21,329 nucleotides of DNA from an uncultured Muribaculaceae bacterium (GTDB lineage: Bacteria; Bacteroidota; Bacteroidia; Bacteroidales; Muribaculaceae), in contig CAJLLX010000017.1 in assembly GCA_905207535.1 (NCBI GenBank), forward strand, positions 1-21,329, given 5' to 3'. Both the position numbers and the translations under genes were made by a program. The notes beneath the pieces are model-generated. The model was given only the letters and a program-made list of their open reading frames with translations. It made no database searches and was not told the DNA's origin. Below are positions 6,363 through 14,150 of the stretch, piece after piece. Numbering within the stretch: the stretch's first letter is position 1; each line of letters begins with the position of its first letter.

Positions 6363-6382
6363 CGGCCGCACGGCTGTTTTTT
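6363..6382 (+). terminator. Possible attenuator in the yicC leader
   Basis: CGGCC (6363-6367) can pair with GGCTG (6372-6376), including one G-T pair, around a 4-nt loop, and six T residues follow directly (6377-6382). This is a small intrinsic-terminator shape between the promoter box and the yicC start. The stem is short, so termination would be weak. Confidence 0.3.
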
Positions 6383-6415
6383 ATCCTCATACACAGAGAT
6401 ACAGTAGCTTTAGCC

Positions 6416-7291
6416 ATGATATTATCTATGACCGGTTTCGGCAGCTCTACCGCAGAGTGCCGCACCAAGAAAATCACCATCGACCTGAAATCGCTCAACA
6501 GCAAGCAGCTCGACCTCTCCAGCCGCGTCCCCGCCGGCTACCGCTCGCTCGAAGCCGACATGCGTCAGGCAGTGCAGGCCTCGCTCGAGCGAGGCAAAGT
6601 GGAGCTCAACATGACTGTGGAGAATCTCTCCGGCGACGCTACGGTGCAGCTCAACGAGAGCGCACTCCGCGCCTATCTCGGCCAGGTGACCGACGCCGCC
6701 GTGCATCTCGGCATCGACATGCCCGACGACATCTGGAGCGTGCTCATGCGCTTCCCCGACGTGATGAAGAGCGATGTCACCACCGAGCTCACCGACGACG
6801 AGCGCGAAGCCGTGATGAAAGCACTCCACGGCGCCATCGCTGCCCTGATGGAGTATCGCGCAGTGGAAGGTAAGAAACTCGAAGAGTTCTTCACCAAGCG
6901 CATCAGCCGCATCAGCGACCTTCTCGGGCAGATCCCCGCCTACGAGACAGAGCGCATCGCCAAGATCCGCGGCCGCATCGAAGAGGGACTCGCCTCCATC
7001 CCCAAAGTGGACTACGACAAGGGACGCCTCGAGCAGGAGATGATATTCTACATAGAGAAACTCGATATCAACGAGGAGAAGCAGCGCCTGCGCCAGCATC
7101 TCGACTACTTCATGGAGACCCTCCGCGGGCCGCAGGGCCAGGGCAAGAAGCTCGGATTCATCTCCCAGGAGATGGGCCGCGAGATCAACACCATGGGCTC
7201 GAAAAGCAACCACGCCGAGATGCAGATACTCGTAGTGAAGATGAAAGACGAGCTCGAGCAGATCAAGGAGCAGGTGCTCAACGCCATGTAA
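6416..7291 (+). CDS. yicC: YicC family endoribonuclease-like protein
   Basis: The protein starts MILSMTGFGSS, the hallmark N-terminus of YicC. An earlier in-frame start would add 37 residues unlike the family and is rejected. At 291 residues it has the normal length. Other family signs are KSLNSKQLDLSSRVP near the N-terminus and, in the C-terminal DUF1732 region, EKLDINEEKQRLRQHL, GKKLGFISQEMGREINTMGSKSN and a final VVKMKDELEQIKEQVLN. E. coli YicC has been reported to act as an RNase that affects small-RNA turnover. The same role here is by homology only. The gene leads a plus-strand operon, and gmk starts 27 bases after its stop, a pairing frequent in bacteria. Confidence 0.93.
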   Translation: MILSMTGFGSSTAECRTKKITIDLKSLNSKQLDLSSRVPAGYRSLEADMRQAVQASLERGKVELNMTVENLSGDATVQLNESALRAYLGQVTDAAVHLGIDMPDDIWSVLMRFPDVMKSDVTTELTDDEREAVMKALHGAIAALMEYRAVEGKKLEEFFTKRISRISDLLGQIPAYETERIAKIRGRIEEGLASIPKVDYDKGRLEQEMIFYIEKLDINEEKQRLRQHLDYFMETLRGPQGQGKKLGFISQEMGREINTMGSKSNHAEMQILVVKMKDELEQIKEQVLNAM

Positions 7292-7318
7292 CCACCCCAC
7301 TTTAAAAATCTAAACACC

Positions 7319-7894
7319 ATGCAGAAGAAAGGCAAACTCATCATAATCTCCGCCCCCTCGGGGTGCGGCAAGTCGACCATCATCGGCGACATCATGGACC
7401 GCGGAGATCTCGACCTCGAATTTTCCGTCTCGGCCACCAACCGCAAACCGCGCGAAGGGGAGCAGGACGGCGTCAACTACCATTTCCTCACCGATCAGCA
7501 ATTTCACGACCTCATCGCCGAAGGTGCCTTCGTGGAATACGAGCAGGTGTATCCCGGTCGCTACTACGGCACCCTGCGCAGCGAGATACAGAATCGCGTG
7601 GATGCCGGCCACAATGTGATCCTCGACATCGATGTGAAGGGCGGTGTGAATGTCAAGAAGCAATTTGGCGACGACGCCATGAGCATCTTCATCGCTCCCC
7701 CGAGCATCGACGAGCTGCGCCGCCGCCTCAAAGCCCGCGGCTCCGACAGCGACGAGGAGATAGAGACCCGCGTGGGACGTGCGGCTTACGAGCTCGGATT
7801 CCGCGACAGCTACGACCACGTGGTGGTCAACGACTCGCTCCCCGAAGCTGTGGCTCAGGTAGAGCAGCTGATGGCCGACTTCATCAGGAAATGA
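7319..7894 (+). CDS. gmk: Guanylate kinase
   Basis: The 191-residue enzyme has the P-loop SAPSGCGKST (11-20) and the GMP-binding segment SATNRKPREGEQDGVNYHFL, followed by the FVEYEQVYPGRYYGT motif. A conserved ILDIDVKGGVNVKK stretch comes next, and the end has the family pattern YDHVVVNDSLPEAVAQVEQLM. It transfers phosphate from ATP to GMP, giving GDP for nucleotide pools. Length is within the usual range of about 185-210. Its stop codon overlaps the nadD start in an ATGA arrangement, which points to translational coupling. Confidence 0.97.
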   Translation: MQKKGKLIIISAPSGCGKSTIIGDIMDRGDLDLEFSVSATNRKPREGEQDGVNYHFLTDQQFHDLIAEGAFVEYEQVYPGRYYGTLRSEIQNRVDAGHNVILDIDVKGGVNVKKQFGDDAMSIFIAPPSIDELRRRLKARGSDSDEEIETRVGRAAYELGFRDSYDHVVVNDSLPEAVAQVEQLMADFIRK

Positions 7895-8460
7895 CATCGA
7901 AAACTTTCACAGCAGGTATACTTGGCGGATCGTTCAATCCAGTCCACAACGGCCACATAGCTCTGGCGCGACAAGTGGTGGAGGCCGGCCTCGCCGACGA
8001 GGTGTGGCTCACCCTCTCCCCCCTCAATCCGCTCAAGGCCCAATCCGACGAGCTTATCGACGACCGGCAGCGGCTCGAGATGCTCCGACTGGCCGTAGAG
8101 GGGATTCCCGGACTGAGGGTCTGCGACATAGAGCTGTATATGCCGCGCCCCTCCTACACCATCAACACCCTCAACGAGCTGAGCCGCCGACACCCCGAGA
8201 TACAGTTCCGACTGCTCATCGGCGCTGACAACATGCAGATTTTCGACCGCTGGAAGGCCTCCGACGAGATTCTCGAGCGCTTCCCCCCCATCGTCTATCC
8301 GCGGGCGGGCTACGACTGCCCGGGGTGCATGGAGATGGAGGAGTTTGCCGTGTCGAGCACCGAGATCCGCGAGCGCATCCGCGCCGGGCTCGACGTGAAC
8401 AATCTCGTGCCCGAAAAGGTTGGGATATATATCAGGGAGCACGGACTTTACGCCCGCTGA
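7891..8460 (+). CDS. nadD: Nicotinate-nucleotide adenylyltransferase
   Basis: The 189-residue protein starts at the ATG that overlaps the gmk stop. It has the nucleotidyltransferase signature GGSFNPVHNGH (12-22), followed by VWLTLSPLNPLK, the substrate-loop stretch PSYTINTLNELSRRHP, LLIGADNMQIFDRWK, and the C-terminal VSSTEIRERI motif that contacts ATP. It adenylates nicotinate mononucleotide to deamido-NAD in the cytoplasm. This feeds the NAD pool that the ligase encoded two genes downstream consumes. An 88-base GC-rich gap separates it from the DUF5063 gene. Confidence 0.96.
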   Translation: MTSKTFTAGILGGSFNPVHNGHIALARQVVEAGLADEVWLTLSPLNPLKAQSDELIDDRQRLEMLRLAVEGIPGLRVCDIELYMPRPSYTINTLNELSRRHPEIQFRLLIGADNMQIFDRWKASDEILERFPPIVYPRAGYDCPGCMEMEEFAVSSTEIRERIRAGLDVNNLVPEKVGIYIREHGLYAR

Positions 8461-8548
8461 TGCGCCCGCCCCGGCCGCAAAGCCGCAGGGTGAGGCCCCG
8501 GCCGCGCGCACTTGCTTCCCGAATCACAATAAAGGAGAATACAACACG

Positions 8549-9043
8549 ATGAATACCAACGCTATAGCCTTCATAGGGCTCTGCAACGAATACTGCACGG
8601 CACTGGAGACAGCCGCCGAGACTGAGCGCGGCGCCTTCGTAGACAAAATGCTGCGCCTGCTGCCACGCCTCTACATTGCCGCCACCGACCTCAAGACCGA
8701 GGAGCCAGAATTTGGCGAGGCATATCTCGAAAGTAGCCTCGACGAGGATTACTACGACTCTATACGCCGCTCCATAGAGACCGTCATGGGCGAGGACGAC
8801 ACCTATCTCGAAGTGTTTGAGGAGGATATGAAATACTCCGACACCCCGGTGGCCGCAAGCGTCTCCGAAGGGCTGGCCGACATCTTTCAGGCCATGTACA
8901 ATTTCATCGAGTCGGTCAAAGATTCCACCGACGCCACCGTGGAGCTGGCCCTCGCGGCCATGCGCGACGACTTCCGCAGCTTCTGGAGCGCACCCCTCTG
9001 CAATGTGCTCCGTGCACTCAACCACATAAAAATGAACCAATGA
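8549..9043 (+). CDS. DUF5063 domain protein
   Basis: The 164-residue acidic protein starts MNTNAIAFIGLCNEYCTALE. The start is supported by an AAAGGAG ribosome-binding sequence 12 bases upstream, which is unusual for this group. The rest looks helical, with MLRLLPRLYIAATDL, a cluster of acidic and Tyr residues (ESSLDEDYYDSIRR), and a C-terminal AMRDDFRSFWSAPLCNVLRAL. The pattern of an N-terminal FxxLCNEYCxALE followed by LLPxLYxAAxxL matches what I know of DUF5063, a Bacteroidetes family of unknown function. No membrane segment, signal peptide or catalytic motif is visible. Its last codons overlap the ligA start (ATGA), so the two proteins are probably made in a coupled way. A link to ligase or NAD metabolism is inference from position. 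Confidence 0.75.
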   Translation: MNTNAIAFIGLCNEYCTALETAAETERGAFVDKMLRLLPRLYIAATDLKTEEPEFGEAYLESSLDEDYYDSIRRSIETVMGEDDTYLEVFEEDMKYSDTPVAASVSEGLADIFQAMYNFIESVKDSTDATVELALAAMRDDFRSFWSAPLCNVLRALNHIKMNQ

Positions 9044-11055
9044 CCGACCCCCGACAACGCATCGCCGACCTGCGCCGGCAGCTCGACCGCCACAACTACA
9101 ACTACTACGTGCTCAACGCGCCCGAGATTAGCGACCGCGAGTTCGACATGCTGATGCATGAGCTCGAGGATCTCGAGAAGCAATATCCCGACATGGCCGA
9201 CCCCCTCTCCCCAACTCAGCGCGTCGGCTCGGATATCTCCGACAAGTTTGAGCAGGTAAGCCACATCTACCCGATGCTCTCGCTGGCCAACACCTACTCC
9301 ATCGACGAGGTCGACGAGTGGTTCGGACGTGTGCGCTCGGGTCTCGGCGGCGAGAAATTTGAGATTGTCGGCGAACTGAAATACGACGGCACTTCCATCT
9401 CGCTCATCTACGAGCACGGACGTCTGGTGCGCGCCGTCACCCGCGGCGACGGCGAGAAAGGCGATGTGGTCACAGCCAACATCAAGACCATCCGCTCCAT
9501 CCCCCTGCAGCTGCAGGGCACCGGTTGGCCCGAGATGTTTGAAATCCGCGGCGAGGTGCTCCTCCCCTGGAAAGAATTTCACCGCCTCAACGCCGAGCGC
9601 GAGGAGGCCGGCGAGCCGCTCTTCGCCAATCCGCGCAACGCCGCGGCCGGTACGATCAAGACACTCGACCCCAAACTTGTGGCCCACCGCGGCCTCGACG
9701 CATATCTCTACTACCTCTTAGGCCCGGATCTCCCGGCCGACAACCACTACGACAACCTCATGGCTGCCCGCAGCTGGGGATTCAAGGTCACTCCGGTGAT
9801 GGACCGCATGACCACTCTCGAGGAGGTGGACCGTTTCATCCACCATTGGGACGAGGAGCGTCACAATCTCCCCGTGGCCACCGACGGGCTGGTGTTCAAG
9901 GTCAACTCCCTGCGCCAGCAGCTCAATCTCGGTTTTACCGCCAAGTCGCCCCGCTGGGCCATCGCCTACAAGTTTGCCGCCGAGCGTGCACTCACGCAGC
10001 TGAAATATGTATCCTTTGAAGTGGGACGCACCGGAGTGGTGACCCCCGTGGCCAATCTCGATCCGGTGCTCATCTCGGGCACCATAGTGAAGCGCGCTTC
10101 GCTCCACAACGAGGACATCATCCGCGCCCTCGACATCCATCAGGGCGATATGCTCTACGTGGAGAAGGGTGGCGAGATCATCCCCAAGATCACAGGCGTC
10201 GACGAGAGCCGCCGACAGCCCGGAGCAAAGCCGATAGAGTTTGTCAGTCACTGCCCGGCATGCGGCACTCCGCTGGTGCGCGTGGAGGGTGAGGCTTCGT
10301 GGGTATGTCCCAACAAATACGGCTGCCCGCCGCAGATAGCCGGACGCATCGAGCACTTCGTGGGCCGCAAGATGATGAACATCGACGGCATTGGCGAGGA
10401 GACCTCCGAACAGCTTTTCGCCACCGGTCTGGTGCACAATATCGCCGACCTCTACGACCTCACCCCCGCCGACCTGCTTAAGCTCGACGGATTCGGGCCC
10501 CGAAGCGCCGAGCGCGTCATGAATGGCCTGGAGGCATCGAAGAGCGTGCCCTACGACCGTGTGATCTACGCACTCAGCATCCCCTCGGTGGGCGACACAG
10601 TGGCCAAAAAGATTGCCAAGGCCTTCCCCGACATCGACTCGCTGATGAGCGCAAGCGTTGAGCAGCTTGCCGCCGTCAAGGATATCGGCCCGAAGATCGC
10701 CGAAGGGGTGGTGGAATATTTCGCCAACGCCACCAACCGCGCCATAGTGGAGCGCCTACGCCGGGCCGGGCTTCAGATGAAGAGCGACGAAGACGCCTCG
10801 GCTGCGCACCTCAGCGACGCTCTCGCCGGGAAGACGATAGTGATATCCGGGACCTTCAGCCATCACAGCCGCGACGAATACAAGCAGCTCATCGAGGCTC
10901 ACGGAGGGGTCAACACCGGATCCATCTCCAAAAAGACCGACTATGTGCTGGCCGGGGAGAATATGGGCCCGGCCAAACTGGAGAAAGCCGCCAAACTGGG
11001 CGTGCCTATCATCTCCGAGGACGATTTCCTCCGCATGATCGGCGAAAAAGAGTGA
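9040..11055 (+). CDS. ligA: NAD-dependent DNA ligase
   Basis: The 671-residue protein has the full LigA layout. An N-terminal Ia-type segment, RHNYNYYVLNAPEISDREFD, binds NMN. The adenylation domain has catalytic K114 in KYDG, and ALSPLxPTQRVG-like and FANPRNAAAGT motifs. The OB fold contains VGRTGVVTPVANLDPV. A four-cysteine zinc site follows (C405, C408, C423, C429), then helix-hairpin-helix repeats (about 440-560) including DGFGPRSAERV, and a C-terminal BRCT domain (about 594-671) beginning LAGKTIVISGTF. It seals nicks during replication and repair using NAD. Length is typical. The start codon overlaps the DUF5063 stop, and no other ligase gene is seen. A small CCCTT/AAGGG hairpin lies just after the gene. 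Confidence 0.98.
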   Translation: MTDPRQRIADLRRQLDRHNYNYYVLNAPEISDREFDMLMHELEDLEKQYPDMADPLSPTQRVGSDISDKFEQVSHIYPMLSLANTYSIDEVDEWFGRVRSGLGGEKFEIVGELKYDGTSISLIYEHGRLVRAVTRGDGEKGDVVTANIKTIRSIPLQLQGTGWPEMFEIRGEVLLPWKEFHRLNAEREEAGEPLFANPRNAAAGTIKTLDPKLVAHRGLDAYLYYLLGPDLPADNHYDNLMAARSWGFKVTPVMDRMTTLEEVDRFIHHWDEERHNLPVATDGLVFKVNSLRQQLNLGFTAKSPRWAIAYKFAAERALTQLKYVSFEVGRTGVVTPVANLDPVLISGTIVKRASLHNEDIIRALDIHQGDMLYVEKGGEIIPKITGVDESRRQPGAKPIEFVSHCPACGTPLVRVEGEASWVCPNKYGCPPQIAGRIEHFVGRKMMNIDGIGEETSEQLFATGLVHNIADLYDLTPADLLKLDGFGPRSAERVMNGLEASKSVPYDRVIYALSIPSVGDTVAKKIAKAFPDIDSLMSASVEQLAAVKDIGPKIAEGVVEYFANATNRAIVERLRRAGLQMKSDEDASAAHLSDALAGKTIVISGTFSHHSRDEYKQLIEAHGGVNTGSISKKTDYVLAGENMGPAKLEKAAKLGVPIISEDDFLRMIGEKE

Positions 11056-11070
11056 GCAGAAAACCCCAAT

Positions 11071-11085
11071 CCCTTCGAAAAAGGG
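11071..11085 (+). terminator. Small hairpin after ligA
   Basis: CCCTT (11071-11075) pairs with AAGGG (11081-11085) around CGAAA. The following bases are A/T-rich but have no T-run. It is a possible weak terminator of the yicC-ligA operon. Confidence 0.3.
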
Positions 11086-11106
11086 CTGAATATTGATTTA
11101 TCGACA

Positions 11107-11164
11107 CTGAAATAGACTGAATATAAAATCGTTGTGTACATTTCAGCGATTGGTGACATTCAGT
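11107..11164 (+). repeat. Cluster of CTGAA(A)T motifs in both orientations upstream of the lysS promoter
   Basis: CTGAAAT (11107-11113) and ACTGAAT (11116-11122) are followed by inverse copies ATTTCAG (11140-11146) and ATTCAGT (11158-11164). The order A-B-A'-B' ends 15 bases before the TATCTTTG box at 11180. Paired half-sites of this kind could be an operator or a fold at the ligA mRNA end. Confidence 0.4.
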
Positions 11165-11179
11165 TTGCCCGTTTTTTTG

Positions 11180-11187
11180 TATCTTTG
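11180..11187 (+). promoter_or_regulatory. -7 promoter box for lysS
   Basis: TATCTTTG matches TAnnTTTG exactly and follows a T7 run. A -33 TTG at the usual distance is not evident. Transcription would start near 11194, leaving a leader of about 84 bases. Confidence 0.6.
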
Positions 11188-11197
11188 CAATATTTTC

Positions 11198-11243
11198 GGG
11201 GAGCAGGCATCCACGGTGCCGCGGATTGCCCGTTTCGCTCCCC
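11198..11243 (+). promoter_or_regulatory. Structured lysS leader
   Basis: GGGGAGC (11198-11204) pairs with GCTCCCC (11237-11243). Inside it GGCA (11206-11209) pairs with TGCC (11217-11220). The fold begins almost at the expected 5' end of the transcript and closes 34 bases before the start codon. No known riboswitch pattern is recognised. Confidence 0.4.
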
Positions 11244-11277
11244 TCCGATACGAAAAAAGCAACAAGACAGAAGAAAG

Positions 11278-13053
11278 ATGAACATACTTGAACTTAGCGA
11301 ACAGGAGATAGTGCGGCGCCAGTCGCTCAATCAGATGCGCGAACTTGGCATTGACCCCTATCCCGCAACCGAATACGTAGTGACAGGCTACACCGACGAG
11401 ATTAAGGACAATTTCACCGACCTCCCCACCGATGCCGAGGGCAATGTGCTCCCCGACGCCCCCGCGCCCCGCGAAGTGAGCGTGGCCGGACGTGTGATGG
11501 GCCGCCGCATCATGGGCAAAGCTTCATTTATGGAGCTGCAGGATTCCCGCGGACGCATACAGGTGTATGTCAACCGCGATGAACTCTGCCCCGGTGAAAA
11601 CAAAGACCTGTACAACGTAGTGTTCAAGAAACTGCTCGACATCGGCGACTTCGTGGGTGTGGAAGGATACGTATTCCGCACACAGACAGGCGAAATCTCC
11701 ATCCACGCGCGCAAGCTCACCGTGCTCAGCAAGTCGCTGCGTCCCCTCCCCATCGTCAAGATGAAGGACGGTGTGGCCTACGACTCGTTCGACGATCCCG
11801 AGCTACGCTACCGCCGCAGATATGTCGACCTCGTGGTCAACGACGGCGTCAAGGATATCTTCATCAAGCGCACCAAGGTGTTCAACACCATGCGCCAGTA
11901 CTTCAACGAGCACGGATACATGGAGGTGGAGACCCCCATCCTCCAGTCGATCCCCGGCGGAGCATCGGCACGTCCGTTCATCACCCATCACAACGCTCTC
12001 GACATTCCGCTCTACCTGCGCATTGCCGACGAGCTCTATCTCAAGCGCCTCATCGTGGGCGGCTTCGAGGGTGTGTATGAGTTCTCCAAGAACTTCCGCA
12101 ACGAGGGTATGGACCGCACCCACAACCCCGAGTTTACCTGCATGGAGATCTACGTCTCCTACAAGGACTACAACTGGATGATGACCTTCACCGAGAAGAT
12201 GCTTGAACGCATCTGCATGGAGGTCAACGGCACCACCGAGGTGAAAGTCGGCGACAACGTCATCTCCTTCAAGGCTCCCTTCGCACGCAAGACCATGCGT
12301 CAGGCCATCCTCGACCACACCGGCTACGATATCGACGGCAAGAGCGAGGAGGAGCTTCGCGCTGCTGCCAAAGAGATGGGCATCGAAGTGGACGAGACCA
12401 TGGGCAAGGGCAAACTGATCGACGAGATCTTCGGCGAGAAGTGCGAGGGCACTTACATCCAGCCCACCTTCATCATCGACTACCCCATAGAGATGTCGCC
12501 TCTCACCAAGCGCCACCGCGAGAATCCTGAGCTTACCGAGCGCTTCGAGCTGATGGTCAACGGCAAGGAGCTGGCCAACGCCTACTCGGAGCTCAACGAT
12601 CCCATCGACCAGTATGAGCGCTTCGTAGAGCAGATGCGCCTCTCGGAGAAGGGCGACGACGAGGCTATGATCATCGACCACGACTTCATCCGCGCCCTCG
12701 AGTACGGCATGCCCCCCACATCGGGCATGGGTATCGGCATGGACCGTCTGGTGATGCTCATGACAGGCCAGACCACCATCCAGGAGGTGCTCCTCTTTCC
12801 GCAGATGCGACCCGAGAAGACCGCCAAGCGCGACAAGCCCGAGGCTTTCGAGGCCGTAGGCGTTGCCGCCGAGTGGGTGGCACCGGTGCAGAAGGCCGGT
12901 ATCCTCACCGTCGAGGCCCTCGGAGCAGCCACCCCCGGCAAGCTCCATCAGGATCTCTGCGGCATCAACAAGAAGTTTAAGCTCGGACTCAAGACCCCCT
13001 CGATCGACGAGGTGACAGCCTGGATCGAGGCCGCAGCTCCCGCCAAGGAGTAA
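11278..13053 (+). CDS. lysS: Lysyl-tRNA synthetase, class II
   Basis: The 591-residue enzyme starts MNILELSEQEIVRRQSL. It has the anticodon-binding OB fold (about 65-155, with VAGRVMGRRIMGKASFMELQD) followed by the class II catalytic core. Motif 1 lies near FNEHGYMEVETPIL, motif 2 is FRNEGMDRTHNPEFT (273-287), and motif 3 is GMPPTSGMGIGMDRLVMLM (477-495). It charges tRNA-Lys with lysine. After the core there is an extra domain of roughly 75 residues (about 515-591, with VQKAGILTVEALGAA and LHQDLCGINKK) that E. coli LysS lacks. Such extensions occur in Bacteroidetes LysS. The start is set by the conserved N-terminus rather than by an earlier in-frame codon inside the leader. gpsA follows after an 88-base gap. 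Confidence 0.97.
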   Translation: MNILELSEQEIVRRQSLNQMRELGIDPYPATEYVVTGYTDEIKDNFTDLPTDAEGNVLPDAPAPREVSVAGRVMGRRIMGKASFMELQDSRGRIQVYVNRDELCPGENKDLYNVVFKKLLDIGDFVGVEGYVFRTQTGEISIHARKLTVLSKSLRPLPIVKMKDGVAYDSFDDPELRYRRRYVDLVVNDGVKDIFIKRTKVFNTMRQYFNEHGYMEVETPILQSIPGGASARPFITHHNALDIPLYLRIADELYLKRLIVGGFEGVYEFSKNFRNEGMDRTHNPEFTCMEIYVSYKDYNWMMTFTEKMLERICMEVNGTTEVKVGDNVISFKAPFARKTMRQAILDHTGYDIDGKSEEELRAAAKEMGIEVDETMGKGKLIDEIFGEKCEGTYIQPTFIIDYPIEMSPLTKRHRENPELTERFELMVNGKELANAYSELNDPIDQYERFVEQMRLSEKGDDEAMIIDHDFIRALEYGMPPTSGMGIGMDRLVMLMTGQTTIQEVLLFPQMRPEKTAKRDKPEAFEAVGVAAEWVAPVQKAGILTVEALGAATPGKLHQDLCGINKKFKLGLKTPSIDEVTAWIEAAAPAKE

Positions 13054-13107
13054 GCCCCGGGGGGAGGCATCCCCACGGGAGGCAGCGCCCCGGCGGAGGA
13101 AGGGGAG

Positions 13108-13140
13108 ATGAGCAATAACGAACAACTTGAATTCGGATAA
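13108..13140 (+). CDS. Possible 10-codon ORF directly before gpsA
   Basis: ATG at 13108 opens MSNNEQLEFG and stops with TAA at 13138-13140, one base before the gpsA start. A purine-rich stretch with GGAGG and AGGGGAG precedes it. It could deliver ribosomes to gpsA, which lacks its own visible binding sequence, or be chance. Confidence 0.3.
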   Translation: MSNNEQLEFG

Positions 13141-13141
13141 T

Positions 13142-14149
13142 ATGTTATCGAAAGATTTTCCCGGAAGGGTGGCCGTCATGGGAGGCGGAAGCTGGGCTAC
13201 AGCTCTTGCCAAACTACTGCTGAAAAACCGCGAGACCATCCTCTGGTATATGCGCCGCGACGACCGTATCGAAGAGTTTATGAAGATCGGTCACAACCCG
13301 GCATATCTTACCGATGTGCAGTTTGACGTGCAGCGCATAGAGTTTTCGTCGGACATCAATTATGTGGCACAGCAGGCCGACACCATCATGCTGGTGATGC
13401 CCTCGCCCTACTTCAAGAGCCATCTCGAAAAACTCGACGTGGACATCAGCGGCAAATACATCGTATCGGCAGTCAAGGGTATAGTGCCCGGCGAGAACAT
13501 GCTCGTCACCGACTATATGCGCGACAACTTCCATGTGGCCGACGATCATCTGATGGTGGTCAGCGGTCCGTGTCACGCCGAGGAGGTGGCCCTCGACCGT
13601 CCCACCTACCTCACCATCGGATGCAAGGACATCGAAGCCGCCAAACGCTTCGGCCGATGCATCTGCGGCTCGAAAAACTGCCACTTCATCCCCACCACCG
13701 ACGTCGACGGCGTGGAGTATGCCGGAGTGCTGAAAAATGTCTTCGCCATCGCCGCCGGCATAGTCCACGGCATGAAGAAGGGCGACAACTTCCTGGCCAT
13801 GCTCGTGAGCAACTCCATCCGCGAGATGGAGCACTTCCTCGATGCCGTCAATCCGCGCCCGCGCCAGATCTGCGACAGCGTTTATCTCGGCGACCTGCTG
13901 GTCACCGCCTATTCCCGCTTCAGCCGCAACCACAATTTCGGCTCCATGATCGGTAAAGGCTACTCGGTGAAGGCCGCCATGATGGAGATGGAGCAGACCG
14001 CCGAAGGCTACTACGGCGCCAAGTGCATCCACGAGATCAACCGCAAATACGAAGTGTCGATGCCCATCGCCGACACGGTCTACGACATCCTCTACCGCCG
14101 CATGCGCCCGGAGTATGCCATAAGCCGTCTGGCCGACCAGCTTGATTGA
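13142..14149 (+). CDS. gpsA: NAD(P)-dependent glycerol-3-phosphate dehydrogenase
   Basis: The 335-residue enzyme starts MLSKDFPGRVAVMGGGSWAT. The dinucleotide loop is GGGSWAT (14-20). Other family motifs are VKG (K112), SGPCHAEEVA (141-150), the catalytic-lysine stretch VEYAGVLKNVFAIAAGI (K198), GDN (214-216), and the substrate-binding SRNHNFG (261-267). It reduces dihydroxyacetone phosphate to sn-glycerol-3-phosphate for phospholipid synthesis. A TTG five codons upstream is a weaker start. In Bacteroides, as I recall, the usual order is lysS-gpsA-pgi. Here an ABC ATPase gene takes the third place, starting one base after the gpsA stop. Confidence 0.95.
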   Translation: MLSKDFPGRVAVMGGGSWATALAKLLLKNRETILWYMRRDDRIEEFMKIGHNPAYLTDVQFDVQRIEFSSDINYVAQQADTIMLVMPSPYFKSHLEKLDVDISGKYIVSAVKGIVPGENMLVTDYMRDNFHVADDHLMVVSGPCHAEEVALDRPTYLTIGCKDIEAAKRFGRCICGSKNCHFIPTTDVDGVEYAGVLKNVFAIAAGIVHGMKKGDNFLAMLVSNSIREMEHFLDAVNPRPRQICDSVYLGDLLVTAYSRFSRNHNFGSMIGKGYSVKAAMMEMEQTAEGYYGAKCIHEINRKYEVSMPIADTVYDILYRRMRPEYAISRLADQLD

Positions 14150-14150
14150 G

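Noticed and set aside
6305..6415. Extended N-terminus for YicC
   Set aside because: The extra 37 residues lie in the leader, overlap the terminator-like hairpin and are unlike YicC, whose conserved start is MILSMTGFG.
8469..8505. CCCCGGCCGC repeated at 8469-8478 and 8496-8505 between nadD and the DUF5063 gene
   Set aside because: A 10-bp GC-only repeat in very GC-rich sequence is easily chance, and no promoter or hairpin of note accompanies it.
11134..11277. Extended N-terminus for LysS
   Set aside because: It would begin upstream of the promoter box and run through the structured leader. The conserved protein starts at 11278.
11803..13239. 478-codon open frame on the minus strand opposite lysS, and similar long antisense frames at 16109-17341 and 17619-18923
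   Set aside because: They lie opposite strongly recognised genes. High GC with few stop codons in the complementary frame explains them. Their translations are low-complexity (rich in His, Val, Leu, Gly) and resemble no family.
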